DNA of 8,840 nucleotides, from positions 1-8,840 of the forward strand of contig CAZJOD010000153.1 of assembly GCA_964547525.1 (NCBI GenBank). Reading direction: 5' to 3'. This document shows positions 1 to 6,596 of the stretch, in pieces (position 1 is the first letter of the stretch; the number at the start of each line of letters is the position of its first letter). A program made the translations under genes and the position numbers. Under the pieces are notes generated by a model that saw nothing but the letters and a program-made list of their open reading frames with translations, had not been told where the DNA came from and did no database searches. Origin of the DNA: CAZJOD01 sp964547525. GTDB taxonomy: Bacteria; Bacillota; Clostridia; JAAYHZ01.

Positions 1-266
1 ATATACTTTACTTTGTTCCTTTGAAGGTGACCTATTAAATGCCATTTTATATCATCCGGTAAAACAGCTTGCTTTTCTACAAGTTCTTGAACTCTATTTT
101 CGCCAAAAATTCTTATTCCGGAATTATAAGCCTGTTTAAGTACTTCTGCAGGAAAAGTCTTACTAACTGCGACAACTGTAATATCATTCGGATTTCTTCC
201 CACAACTTGTGTACTATCGTTTATTCTTTCCAATAACATATAATAATTGCGTTTATAATCTTCCAT
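1..266 (-). CDS. yggS: YggS/YlmE family PLP homeostasis protein (5' part only)
   Basis: This is the N-terminal 88 codons of a YggS/YlmE/PLPBP protein, a cytosolic fold-type III PLP carrier that keeps free vitamin B6 and amino-acid pools balanced and has no known catalytic reaction. I translated it by hand from the reverse complement. It shows VVAVSKTFP with the PLP-binding lysine at K36 (same number as in E. coli YggS), then GIRIFGENRVQEL and WHLIGHLQRNK, all hallmark motifs of the family. The rest (about 140 residues in a normal 220-235 aa protein) lies beyond base 1. The ATG at 266-264 begins 1 nt after the stop of the adaptor gene, and only weak GG-rich sites precede it, so translational coupling is likely. 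In many Firmicutes sepF and ylmG follow this gene. The family call is very secure. Confidence 0.95.
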   Translation of the reverse strand, partial: MEDYKRNYYMLLERINDSTQVVGRNPNDITVVAVSKTFPAEVLKQAYNSGIRIFGENRVQELVEKQAVLPDDIKWHLIGHLQRNKVKY

Positions 267-267
267 G

Positions 268-1491
268 TCAATAAAGCACCTGTCCTTCCTTTATATTTCG
301 CGCATCTATTACATAAATATCATACAAATTTATATCCGTACCGGTGATAATTGCATATTCTTCATTTATACCGATAATACTAACTTCTTTAAACGAAGCA
401 AAGTTACTTTCCACAATTATTATCTTGGCACTATTATTTTGGATATCAAATAAAGAAGATACAGGTACTTTATAACCGGTGCTCGCATTTATGACGATAA
501 CAATATCTAAGCATCTTGAGTCTGATAAATCTTCTAAAGCTCTATCCAAAGTAAATACAATAAAATTTCTGCCGTCAGGATCTTTTCCGGAATATTCAAT
601 TGTGGCATTTAAAGTTTTTCCGGTCTTCAGAATTCTTAATTGAATATTGTTAGCTTTTTTAAATCTTTCTATATTATCTTCATCAGTTTCTACTAAAATC
701 CTGTATTTAAAGTCGGTAATGATTTTAACGAAGGGAACATTTTTTTCAATTATATATTCGTTCTTTTGATTTCCATTATATTGTTTTTTTAATGCATCCA
801 ACTGTTTTAATGATATTGTGGAATAATCTTTAATTTGAAGGAATCTCTCCATATGGTCTATTTTATAAGAAATTATACCGGTTTGTGAAGCGATTACCGA
901 TGCTTTATTTTTATTAATAGCTGAATCTAAAACATTTATTTCATCCATTAAAACTTTCTCTCGTGGAGATATGGCTGTAGATATGGCATAGTCTCCGTAC
1001 TGCCTATTAATAACCGTTATTATATTATCCTGAATAATTGATATTCCCGCCGTAAGATTTTTCTCACTTAATTTTATCAGGCTTTGCAATTCTTGCTCAA
1101 GACCTGTTATTGTACCCGATAAGGTTTGCATTTGTATTCCGATATTGTTCTCTGAAGATTTAATACGTATTTTATATAGTTCGTCAGCTTTTATCTGTCT
1201 TTGGTTGAATAATGACAATACTTCTTCCCGCATTGCAACAGCTATTTCAGAATCTTTTGCAGCTTTTGCACCTTCGGCTAAAGTAGGTATGTATCGTCCG
1301 GTAAAATCAAGGCTGTAACAAATTTCATCTCTTAAGATCAAACCTTCTGCTTTTACCGAATAATCTATATTGCCGTATTTAATCAAATCTGTAGGTACAC
1401 CTCTGTCGTAAGCCCAACGAATAAAGAAACCTATATAAACAATTAATATAAATGAGATTATAAGTTTGCTCTTTCTTCTTTTTTTTCTCAA
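268..1491 (-). CDS. HlyD-like membrane-anchored adaptor protein
   Basis: A 407-residue protein with a very basic N-terminus (MRKKRRKSK), one hydrophobic membrane span at about residues 9-27, and an extracytoplasmic remainder. Residues about 49-84 (EGLILRDE through the LAEGAKAAKDSEIA stretch) and about 197-212 (ASQTGIISYKID) resemble the two halves of a biotinyl-lipoyl-like domain, separated by a mostly helical, coiled-coil-prone hairpin at about 85-195. A beta-rich region follows, ending in a possible second barrel. This layout matches HlyD/membrane-fusion adaptors. No ABC or RND transporter partner lies in the window. It sits directly before yggS, an arrangement common in clostridia, so a role linked to the cell envelope or division is plausible but unproven. 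The start is TTG, chosen because AGGAGG lies 7 nt upstream. The family call is good; the substrate and partner are unknown. Confidence 0.8.
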   Translation of the reverse strand: MRKKRRKSKLIISFILIVYIGFFIRWAYDRGVPTDLIKYGNIDYSVKAEGLILRDEICYSLDFTGRYIPTLAEGAKAAKDSEIAVAMREEVLSLFNQRQIKADELYKIRIKSSENNIGIQMQTLSGTITGLEQELQSLIKLSEKNLTAGISIIQDNIITVINRQYGDYAISTAISPREKVLMDEINVLDSAINKNKASVIASQTGIISYKIDHMERFLQIKDYSTISLKQLDALKKQYNGNQKNEYIIEKNVPFVKIITDFKYRILVETDEDNIERFKKANNIQLRILKTGKTLNATIEYSGKDPDGRNFIVFTLDRALEDLSDSRCLDIVIVINASTGYKVPVSSLFDIQNNSAKIIIVESNFASFKEVSIIGINEEYAIITGTDINLYDIYVIDARNIKEGQVLY

Positions 1492-1498
1492 GCTAACC

Positions 1499-1504
1499 CC
1501 TCCT
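1499..1504 (-). promoter_or_regulatory. Ribosome binding site fixing a TTG start
   Basis: On the minus strand a GAGGAGGGG run covers 1505-1497. Its AGGAGG core ends 7 nt before the TTG at 1491-1489. No in-frame ATG lies near it, and the basic and hydrophobic N-terminus would be lost with any later start. This supports TTG as the true initiation codon of the adaptor gene. Confidence 0.75.
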
Positions 1505-1512
1505 CAATAAGT

Positions 1513-2805
1513 TTATATCAATCCTTTGTTAAAAATGTTTTTCATAGATATCATAACAGCCAACTTTACATTTTCATAAGTTAAACCACCTTGTAAATAA
1601 CCTGTGTAAGGTTCTCTTACAGGTGCATCCATACTTAATTCAATTGATGATCCTTGAATAAAAGTTCCGGCGGCCATAATTACTTCCGAATCATATCCGG
1701 GCATACTCCAAGGGTAAGGAATAACAAACGAATCAACGGGAGAGCCGGCTTGAATTCCTTGACAAAATGTAATCAGTTGCTCTTTTGTATTAAAATATAT
1801 TGACTGCACTATATCATTTCTTTCCTCTTGAAATTTCGGATAACAGGAAAAACCGTATAATTCTGCGAAAGCCGATGCAAAGACAATACCTTTAAGACTT
1901 TCCGCAACTATATGAGGTGCCATATATATGCCTTGATATAACAACCTGGGATCTCCTAATGTACAGCCCGTTTCCTTACCAAGACCGGGAACATTATATC
2001 TATTGGCTGCCAAATCGATTATTCTCTGTTTTCCTGCTATATATCCTCCGGAGGGTACTAGTCCACCACCCGGATTTTTTATAAGAGAACCGGCTATTAT
2101 ATCAACGCCCACATCTGTAGGTTCTATAATATCAGTGAACTCACCGTAACAATTATCTACAAAAACGATACAATCGTTTTTCTGAGATTTTACTAATTTT
2201 ACTATATCTTTTATATCAGAAACAGATAACGAAGGTCGTCTTAAATAACCCTTTGATCTTTGAATGAAAACCATCTTTGTTCTTTCATTAATACTGTCAG
2301 TTATGGCTTGAAAATCAGGCGAACCATTTTTGTTTAATTCTGTTTGACGGTATATTATACCAAAATCTTTTAATGATCCTTCGTTCTCTTTCGTGCATCT
2401 TATCCCTATAACTTCCTCTAATGTGTCATATGGTTTGCCTGTTACAGATAATAATTCGTCACCCGGTCTTAAACACCCGAACAAAACAATAGATATAGCA
2501 TGAGTACCTGTTGTAATTGATTGCCGAACCAAAGCTGATTCCGCGTTAAAAATATCAGCGTATAGCTTGTCTAAAGTATCTCGCCCTCTATCATTGTATC
2601 CGTAACCGGAAGTCGGTATAAAGTGTGTTTCACTTATCTCGTTTTTTTGGAAAGCTCTTAGGACTTTAATCTGATTATATTCTTTTATACCGTTAATACG
2701 CATAAAATGTTCTTGCACCATATTTTCCGCTTTTTGTGCATTCTCTAGTATATGGATTGGTATATCATAAAATAATTTATAACAATTATTATTTATTTCA
2801 ATCAT
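1513..2805 (-). CDS. Methionine gamma-lyase family ('aluminum resistance') PLP enzyme
   Basis: A 430-residue fold-type I PLP protein of the family named Met_gamma_lyase in Pfam (PF06838, formerly the aluminum resistance family; B. subtilis YnbB is a member). Visible signatures are SGYGYNDRGRDTL (residues 66-78), QSITTGTHAIS (95-105), the cofactor-ring aspartate in FVDNCYGEF (D217), the Schiff-base lysine in GSLIKNPGGGLVPSGG (K243), and a C-terminal PYTGYLQGGLTYENVK motif. Length matches the family. The enzyme should be cytosolic and act on an amino acid, perhaps a sulfur amino acid, but the true reaction in this family is poorly established and the aluminum link is historical. The ATG has GGAG 6 nt upstream. 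It lies 38 nt after the pseudouridine synthase gene and 21 nt before the adaptor gene, so co-transcription is likely. Confidence 0.92.
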   Translation of the reverse strand: MIEINNNCYKLFYDIPIHILENAQKAENMVQEHFMRINGIKEYNQIKVLRAFQKNEISETHFIPTSGYGYNDRGRDTLDKLYADIFNAESALVRQSITTGTHAISIVLFGCLRPGDELLSVTGKPYDTLEEVIGIRCTKENEGSLKDFGIIYRQTELNKNGSPDFQAITDSINERTKMVFIQRSKGYLRRPSLSVSDIKDIVKLVKSQKNDCIVFVDNCYGEFTDIIEPTDVGVDIIAGSLIKNPGGGLVPSGGYIAGKQRIIDLAANRYNVPGLGKETGCTLGDPRLLYQGIYMAPHIVAESLKGIVFASAFAELYGFSCYPKFQEERNDIVQSIYFNTKEQLITFCQGIQAGSPVDSFVIPYPWSMPGYDSEVIMAAGTFIQGSSIELSMDAPVREPYTGYLQGGLTYENVKLAVMISMKNIFNKGLI

Positions 2806-2843
2806 ATTTCACTCCGAAATCTATTATTTAATTGCTTGAATAA

Positions 2844-3791
2844 TCATATTATACCGGACTTTATAGTTTCTTTAAAATCATTTGGTAAAAAAGATTTGAT
2901 TTCCACAGTTTTTTTTGTTACGGGATGTATAAAACGAAGCTTATACGCATGTAATAAGTGCCTTTTTTGTATGTTATCATTACATAAATTTTCAGGTGAT
3001 AAACGGTTTGTTTGGTTTTCTTCGTGATAACCGTACAATACATCACCTAGTATAGGATGACCTATATGGCTCATATGAACTCGTATTTGGTGGGTTCTTC
3101 CCGTGTGTATTTTAACCTTTAGTAAAGCATATTTACAATATTGTTTAATTAGTGTATATTCTGTTACAGCTGTCTTTCCGGCATCAGAAACTTCCCTTTC
3201 TATAATACTTCCGTTTTTTCTACCTATTTTTTCATTTATAAAATTATGTCTTGAATTTAACACTCCTTGTACCAAGGTCATATATACTTTTTCAAAAGTA
3301 CCGGATTTGTTTTGTAATTGTAAAACATGCTGAATATATTGACTCTTTGCAAAAAGTACAATACCGGATGTATCTCTGTCCAACCTTGATACAGGTCGAA
3401 TGGTATAATCTTCACCTTTTTGCATTTGGTAATGTCGTACTAAATTAGCCAATGTATTTTCAGCTTCAAATGTTATAGGATGAACAATAATACCTGCGGG
3501 TTTATCAACAGCCAATATCCAATCATCTTCGTATAAAACCTTCAAAAAATCGGTACATGGCTCAATATCAGATTTACCAAAAGAGGACAAAAGATAAAGT
3601 TCCAGATAGTCGCCCATAGTTACACTTTGAGACAGAAAAGCGTTCTTACCGTTAAGTAAAACCCCTTGATCATCCCTTACTTTGCGAATAAGGTCGGAAG
3701 ACATATTTAATTCTTTTTTTAAAACAGTTAAAATCGATTGTCCGTTATTTATTTCCCTGACAATATATTGTAAACATCGATTATCTTTCAT
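2844..3791 (-). CDS. RluA family RNA pseudouridine synthase
   Basis: A 315-residue cytosolic enzyme that isomerises uridine to pseudouridine in rRNA or tRNA. An S4-type RNA-binding domain occupies about residues 18-68. The catalytic domain follows, with LAVDKPAGIIVHP (93-105), the active-site motif RLDRDTSGIVLFAKS with catalytic D138, and the C-terminal VKIHTGRTHQIRVHMSHIGHPILGD signature (given here in outline; about 227-250). Length fits the RluA/RluD-like group. The residue before RLDRDTSG is serine rather than the histidine of E. coli RluA. The paralogue and target uridine cannot be read from sequence, so no symbol is given. The ATG follows a weak TAGGT site. It is the first gene after the terminator at 3847-3876 and probably heads the left operon, although I could not find a convincing promoter in the 55 nt between them. 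Confidence 0.93.
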   Translation of the reverse strand: MKDNRCLQYIVREINNGQSILTVLKKELNMSSDLIRKVRDDQGVLLNGKNAFLSQSVTMGDYLELYLLSSFGKSDIEPCTDFLKVLYEDDWILAVDKPAGIIVHPITFEAENTLANLVRHYQMQKGEDYTIRPVSRLDRDTSGIVLFAKSQYIQHVLQLQNKSGTFEKVYMTLVQGVLNSRHNFINEKIGRKNGSIIEREVSDAGKTAVTEYTLIKQYCKYALLKVKIHTGRTHQIRVHMSHIGHPILGDVLYGYHEENQTNRLSPENLCNDNIQKRHLLHAYKLRFIHPVTKKTVEIKSFLPNDFKETIKSGII

Positions 3792-3846
3792 AAATACCTA
3801 AATTAAGAATCTATTTTATTATCTATAATATAAAACTATGCTTTAA

Positions 3847-3876
3847 AAAACCGGTTGTCATTAAACAACCGGTTTT
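3847..3876 (-). terminator. Rho-independent terminator of the dehydrogenase-aminotransferase unit
   Basis: A perfect 12-bp inverted repeat (3847-3858 and 3865-3876, containing CCGGTTGT and its complement) encloses a 6-nt loop. On the minus strand the stem ends in a run of six T residues, the classic intrinsic terminator form. It lies about 100 nt after the aminotransferase stop and about 55 nt before the pseudouridine synthase start, separating the two transcription units. The plus strand also has a short T run, so it could work in both directions, but no plus-strand gene needs it. Confidence 0.9.
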
Positions 3877-3957
3877 ATTATATAATTTAATTCATTTATC
3901 ACACTTGATATATAAAACAACTCCGGTTATACCTTAATTATTGTTTCATTATCCTGA

Positions 3958-3980
3958 CTAATTTGTAATTATCAAATTAG
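3958..3980 (-). repeat. Perfect 8-bp inverted repeat over the aminotransferase stop codon
   Basis: CTAATTTG at 3958-3965 and its exact complement CAAATTAG at 3973-3980 enclose a 7-nt loop. The distal arm contains the TAA stop of the aminotransferase gene (3979-3977). No T run follows on the minus strand, so it is not a normal terminator. It could be a 3'-end mRNA-stabilising hairpin or chance in A/T-rich DNA. Confidence 0.4.
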
Positions 3981-5305
3981 CTATGTCTGAAGAAATTGAA
4001 TCCACCTAATTTCTCCGGATTTCCTTTATCGTCTTTCAATAACTCTTTGTAATTCAAAGCAGCCTTTTTGAAAGCTTCAGCATGTTGTTCGATAATTTCT
4101 TTATCAAAATGCTTGAACCAAGGAATCGAATATGTCATTTTACCTATTTTTTCGCTAACTATAAGAGTATCGTCTAATTCACGTACATCTCTAGATGCGT
4201 TTGCAATTCTTGTAGGTTTGCCATGACCGTATACGTCAATTGTTTGGAATAAAGGATGTGTATGCAATGCAAGATTACATCCCGGTGATGTCGAGCAACC
4301 TTCGGCGCGAACTGCTTTACAGAATGTGGTAACTGATAAACCTTCAAGTTCGTCTTCTTTATAAATACCATGAGCTGCATACCATCCGCCCATTGTTGAT
4401 CCGGAATCTTTTGCAGGCCTGTGAGCTTTTAATCCGGGAACTCCTTCTAACAGATCCCAGAAATAGTTCATAGCTTCTTGAATTTTTACCACTTGTTCAT
4501 CGTAATATTTGATTTGTACCAAACCTACAGCCGCACTCATTTGATGCATACGATATTTATATCCGCCTAACGGTAGTCCTGCACCTTCTTTTAGATAATC
4601 GGTTTCGATAAAATTCGCATTATATCTGGCATAATGTCCAAATGCAATGGCTCTTTCATATATCTCTCTATCATCGGTTGTTAAAATACCACCTTCTCCG
4701 ATAGCGAAAGATTTTCCGGACATAAGAGAATAACCTGCTACATCGCCGATAGTTCCGACTTTTTTACCCTTGTACAAAGCACCGTGAGCATGAGAAACAT
4801 CTTCAACAACTTTAATGCCGTGTTTTTTAGCAATTGCCATAATTCTGTCCATATCAGCCGGATGTCCCATATAGTGGACTACAACTATAGCCTTGGTTTT
4901 ATCGGATATTTTCTTTTCAATATCATCAGGGTCAATACATAAAGTATCAGGATCCACTTCCGCAAAAACAACAGTCGCACCTAATGAATATGCTTGTAAT
5001 CCTGAAGCCCAATATGTAATACTGGGCATGATGACCTCGTCACCTACGCCGACTTTGCAACCGTACATAGCCGTTTGTAATGCAGCTGTTCCGGAGCTGA
5101 AACCTAATGCGTATTTACAACCTTCCCATTTGCAATATTCAGCTTCGAACTGTTTGGTTATATCCAAACCTGACATGCTACGATCCCTTAAAACCTTAAT
5201 TATCGCATCTTCGTGCTCTTTTGTTATTATGGGCCAAGTAAATATGTCACCGGTATCTTTAGTCACCGCTTTAGGTCCGCCATACAAAGCTAATTTTTCT
5301 GCCAT
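3977..5305 (-). CDS. DegT/DnrJ/EryC1/StrS family PLP aminotransferase
   Basis: A 442-residue (from the second ATG) fold-type I aminotransferase of the sugar/aminocyclitol class, which typically transfers an amino group from glutamate or glutamine to a keto-sugar or keto-cyclitol in the cytosol. Visible features are the LALYGGPKAV start shared with the AHBA-synthase/scyllo-inosose aminotransferase branch, SSGTAALQTAMYG (phosphate-binding region), VVEDVSHAHGALYKGKKVG with the cofactor aspartate at D169, and YSLMSGKSFAIGEGGIL with the Schiff-base lysine at K198. At about 440 residues it is longer than the usual 370-400. The second ATG is preferred because AGGAGG lies 9 nt upstream of it and only 3 nt upstream of the first ATG at 5311. 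It follows the Gfo/Idh dehydrogenase gene by about 80 nt in one transcription unit. The family is certain; the substrate is inferred only as a keto product of the neighbour. Confidence 0.92.
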   Translation of the reverse strand: MAEKLALYGGPKAVTKDTGDIFTWPIITKEHEDAIIKVLRDRSMSGLDITKQFEAEYCKWEGCKYALGFSSGTAALQTAMYGCKVGVGDEVIMPSITYWASGLQAYSLGATVVFAEVDPDTLCIDPDDIEKKISDKTKAIVVVHYMGHPADMDRIMAIAKKHGIKVVEDVSHAHGALYKGKKVGTIGDVAGYSLMSGKSFAIGEGGILTTDDREIYERAIAFGHYARYNANFIETDYLKEGAGLPLGGYKYRMHQMSAAVGLVQIKYYDEQVVKIQEAMNYFWDLLEGVPGLKAHRPAKDSGSTMGGWYAAHGIYKEDELEGLSVTTFCKAVRAEGCSTSPGCNLALHTHPLFQTIDVYGHGKPTRIANASRDVRELDDTLIVSEKIGKMTYSIPWFKHFDKEIIEQHAEAFKKAALNYKELLKDDKGNPEKLGGFNFFRHS

Positions 5306-5314
5306 TATCATTTA

Positions 5315-5320
5315 CCTCCT
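5315..5320 (-). promoter_or_regulatory. Ribosome binding site deciding the aminotransferase start
   Basis: A perfect AGGAGG on the minus strand is followed by two in-frame ATG codons, at 5311-5309 (3-nt spacing, too close) and 5305-5303 (9-nt spacing, good). This favours the protein beginning MAEKLALYGG, although both starts encode nearly the same product. Confidence 0.75.
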
Positions 5321-5355
5321 GCTATGGTACTCCATAATTTTTATAATTATTTCAA

Positions 5356-5384
5356 ATTGCCAGTACTCGTTATAGATTGGCAAT
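5356..5384 (-). repeat. Intercistronic 7-bp inverted repeat
   Basis: ATTGCCA at 5356-5362 and its exact complement TGGCAAT at 5378-5384 enclose a 15-nt loop, starting three bases after the dehydrogenase stop codon. No T run follows on the minus strand. It may shape relative expression of the two genes or protect the upstream message; it could also be chance. Confidence 0.35.
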
Positions 5385-5387
5385 AAT

Positions 5388-6419
5388 TTACAACATAACT
5401 TTTTCCCCTGTTCGTTCAGATTCATATATAGCTAAAATAATATCAACCGGCTTTCTACCTTCATGCTGATTTACTCTTGGTTCCCTTCCGGTTAACAGCG
5501 CCTCCGCCATATCTTCGAATTGCATCATATGTCCTTCTATACCGAAGTTTGTGGGATTGCTGGCTGAGTTTTGTTTTCCTCCGATTGCCGTTTCCTGTAA
5601 AGGCTGTTCTTCGCCTTCTATATCCCATAATGTAATAGTGTCTTCAACTAATGTGATACTACCTTTAGTTCCGTTTATTTCAAATTTTCTCGGTATTCCG
5701 GGGTATACCGAAGTAGTACCGGTAATAGTGCCTAATGCACCGTTTTCAAACTCTACTACCGCTACGGCCGTATCTTCCACTTCTATATTTCTCGCTAATG
5801 TTTTAGCATGAGCATAAACACTTTTTATTGGTCCCATCATATATGACAATGCGTCTATACCGTGTATACCCTGATTCATTAACGCTCCGCCTCCGTCTAA
5901 CGCCCACGTTCCTCTCCAGCCACCGGTATTGTAATATTCTTGGGAACGGAAGTATTTCATGGAGACATCTCCAATAACAATTTTACCCAGTTTTCCTCCA
6001 TCAATGGCTTTCTTTGTTTTTAAAATATTTTCTCTGAATCGCATCTGGGAAATAACTTGCATTTTAACTTTATTTTTATCACATGCTTCCAGAATATCAT
6101 CTATTTGTTGTTTAGTTATAGCCATAGGCTTCTCTATAATGATATTTTTGCCTGCATTTGCCGCTTTTACCGCATACTCGGCATGTAATCCGCTGGGGGT
6201 ACATAACGAAACAACTTCTATATCGTCTCTTTTAAATAAACTATCAGCGTCATTTTCAGCTATGCAATTGAATTGTTCTGCGAATTTAACCGCCGCTTCT
6301 TTCACTACGTCGGTTACGGCCACTAACCGATATTTTCCGGTTGCAGCTGCCGCTTCGGCATGCCATTTTGAAATCGTACCGCAACCGATTATGCCGTAGC
6401 CAAACTTCTTTTCTACCAC
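5388..6419 (-). CDS. Gfo/Idh/MocA family NAD(P)-dependent oxidoreductase
   Basis: A 343-residue cytosolic dehydrogenase that typically oxidises a hydroxyl of a sugar, sugar acid or inositol using NAD(P). The N-terminal Rossmann fold carries GIIGCGTISKWHAEA (G9-G14 region), then CTPSGLHAEYAVKAANAGK and the hallmark EKP at 96-98 with catalytic K97. The C-terminal domain has GGGALMNQGIHGIDAL with H186 as the likely catalytic histidine; the aspartate that inositol dehydrogenase has four residues earlier is N182 here, a frequent variant in the family. Length is typical (330-360). The start is GTG at 6419-6417, supported by GGAGG 7 nt upstream and by the absence of an upstream alternative. It is the first gene of a two-gene unit with the DegT-type aminotransferase, suggesting that its keto product is then aminated. 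That pathway link is inference; the family assignment is firm. Confidence 0.93.
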   Translation of the reverse strand: MVEKKFGYGIIGCGTISKWHAEAAAATGKYRLVAVTDVVKEAAVKFAEQFNCIAENDADSLFKRDDIEVVSLCTPSGLHAEYAVKAANAGKNIIIEKPMAITKQQIDDILEACDKNKVKMQVISQMRFRENILKTKKAIDGGKLGKIVIGDVSMKYFRSQEYYNTGGWRGTWALDGGGALMNQGIHGIDALSYMMGPIKSVYAHAKTLARNIEVEDTAVAVVEFENGALGTITGTTSVYPGIPRKFEINGTKGSITLVEDTITLWDIEGEEQPLQETAIGGKQNSASNPTNFGIEGHMMQFEDMAEALLTGREPRVNQHEGRKPVDIILAIYESERTGEKVML

Positions 6420-6454
6420 GTTTATACCTCCAATAAATAATATTACCTACATTT

Positions 6455-6463
6455 ATTATATCA
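6455..6463 (-). promoter_or_regulatory. Extended -10 promoter of the dehydrogenase-aminotransferase unit
   Basis: On the minus strand TGATATAAT is a perfect extended -10 (TG at 6463-6462, TATAAT at 6460-6455), about 35 nt before the GTG start. The -35 region at 17-bp spacing is TTTAAT, a poor match, as is usual for extended -10 promoters. Transcription would start near 6448, leaving a leader of roughly 30 nt that holds only the ribosome binding site at 6431-6427. Confidence 0.6.
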
Positions 6464-6596
6464 TACTATATAAGCAAATTAAAAATAACATATTATTATT
6501 ATTTTTTATGTTAATCTTACAATAATATTATTTGCGATTCTACTTCAAAAATTCTATTATTTTGCAGTGAAATTATTTGTAGCTTTATTAATCGTA

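Noticed and set aside
3792..3846. Promoter for the pseudouridine synthase operon
   Set aside because: Several A/T-rich -10 look-alikes exist, but none has a reasonable -35 or a TG extension.
4893..5375. A 160-codon plus-strand open frame
   Set aside because: It lies almost wholly opposite the aminotransferase gene, has no recognisable family features or ribosome binding site, and the minus-strand product is a clear family member.
5959..6399. A 146-codon plus-strand open frame
   Set aside because: It is antisense to the N-terminal Rossmann region of the Gfo/Idh gene; its alanine- and serine-rich translation is a composition shadow.
6486..6513. TAACAT-N16-ATGTTA inverted repeat followed by T residues on the minus strand
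   Set aside because: A six-base, almost pure A/T stem with a 16-nt loop is expected by chance in this A/T-rich gap and is too weak to call a terminator.
6521..6596. Possible terminator after the trans-sulfuration gene
   Set aside because: Only weak A/T-rich pairings (CGATT/AATCG, CTAC/GTAG with a bulge) are present and no T run follows, so no terminator is called.
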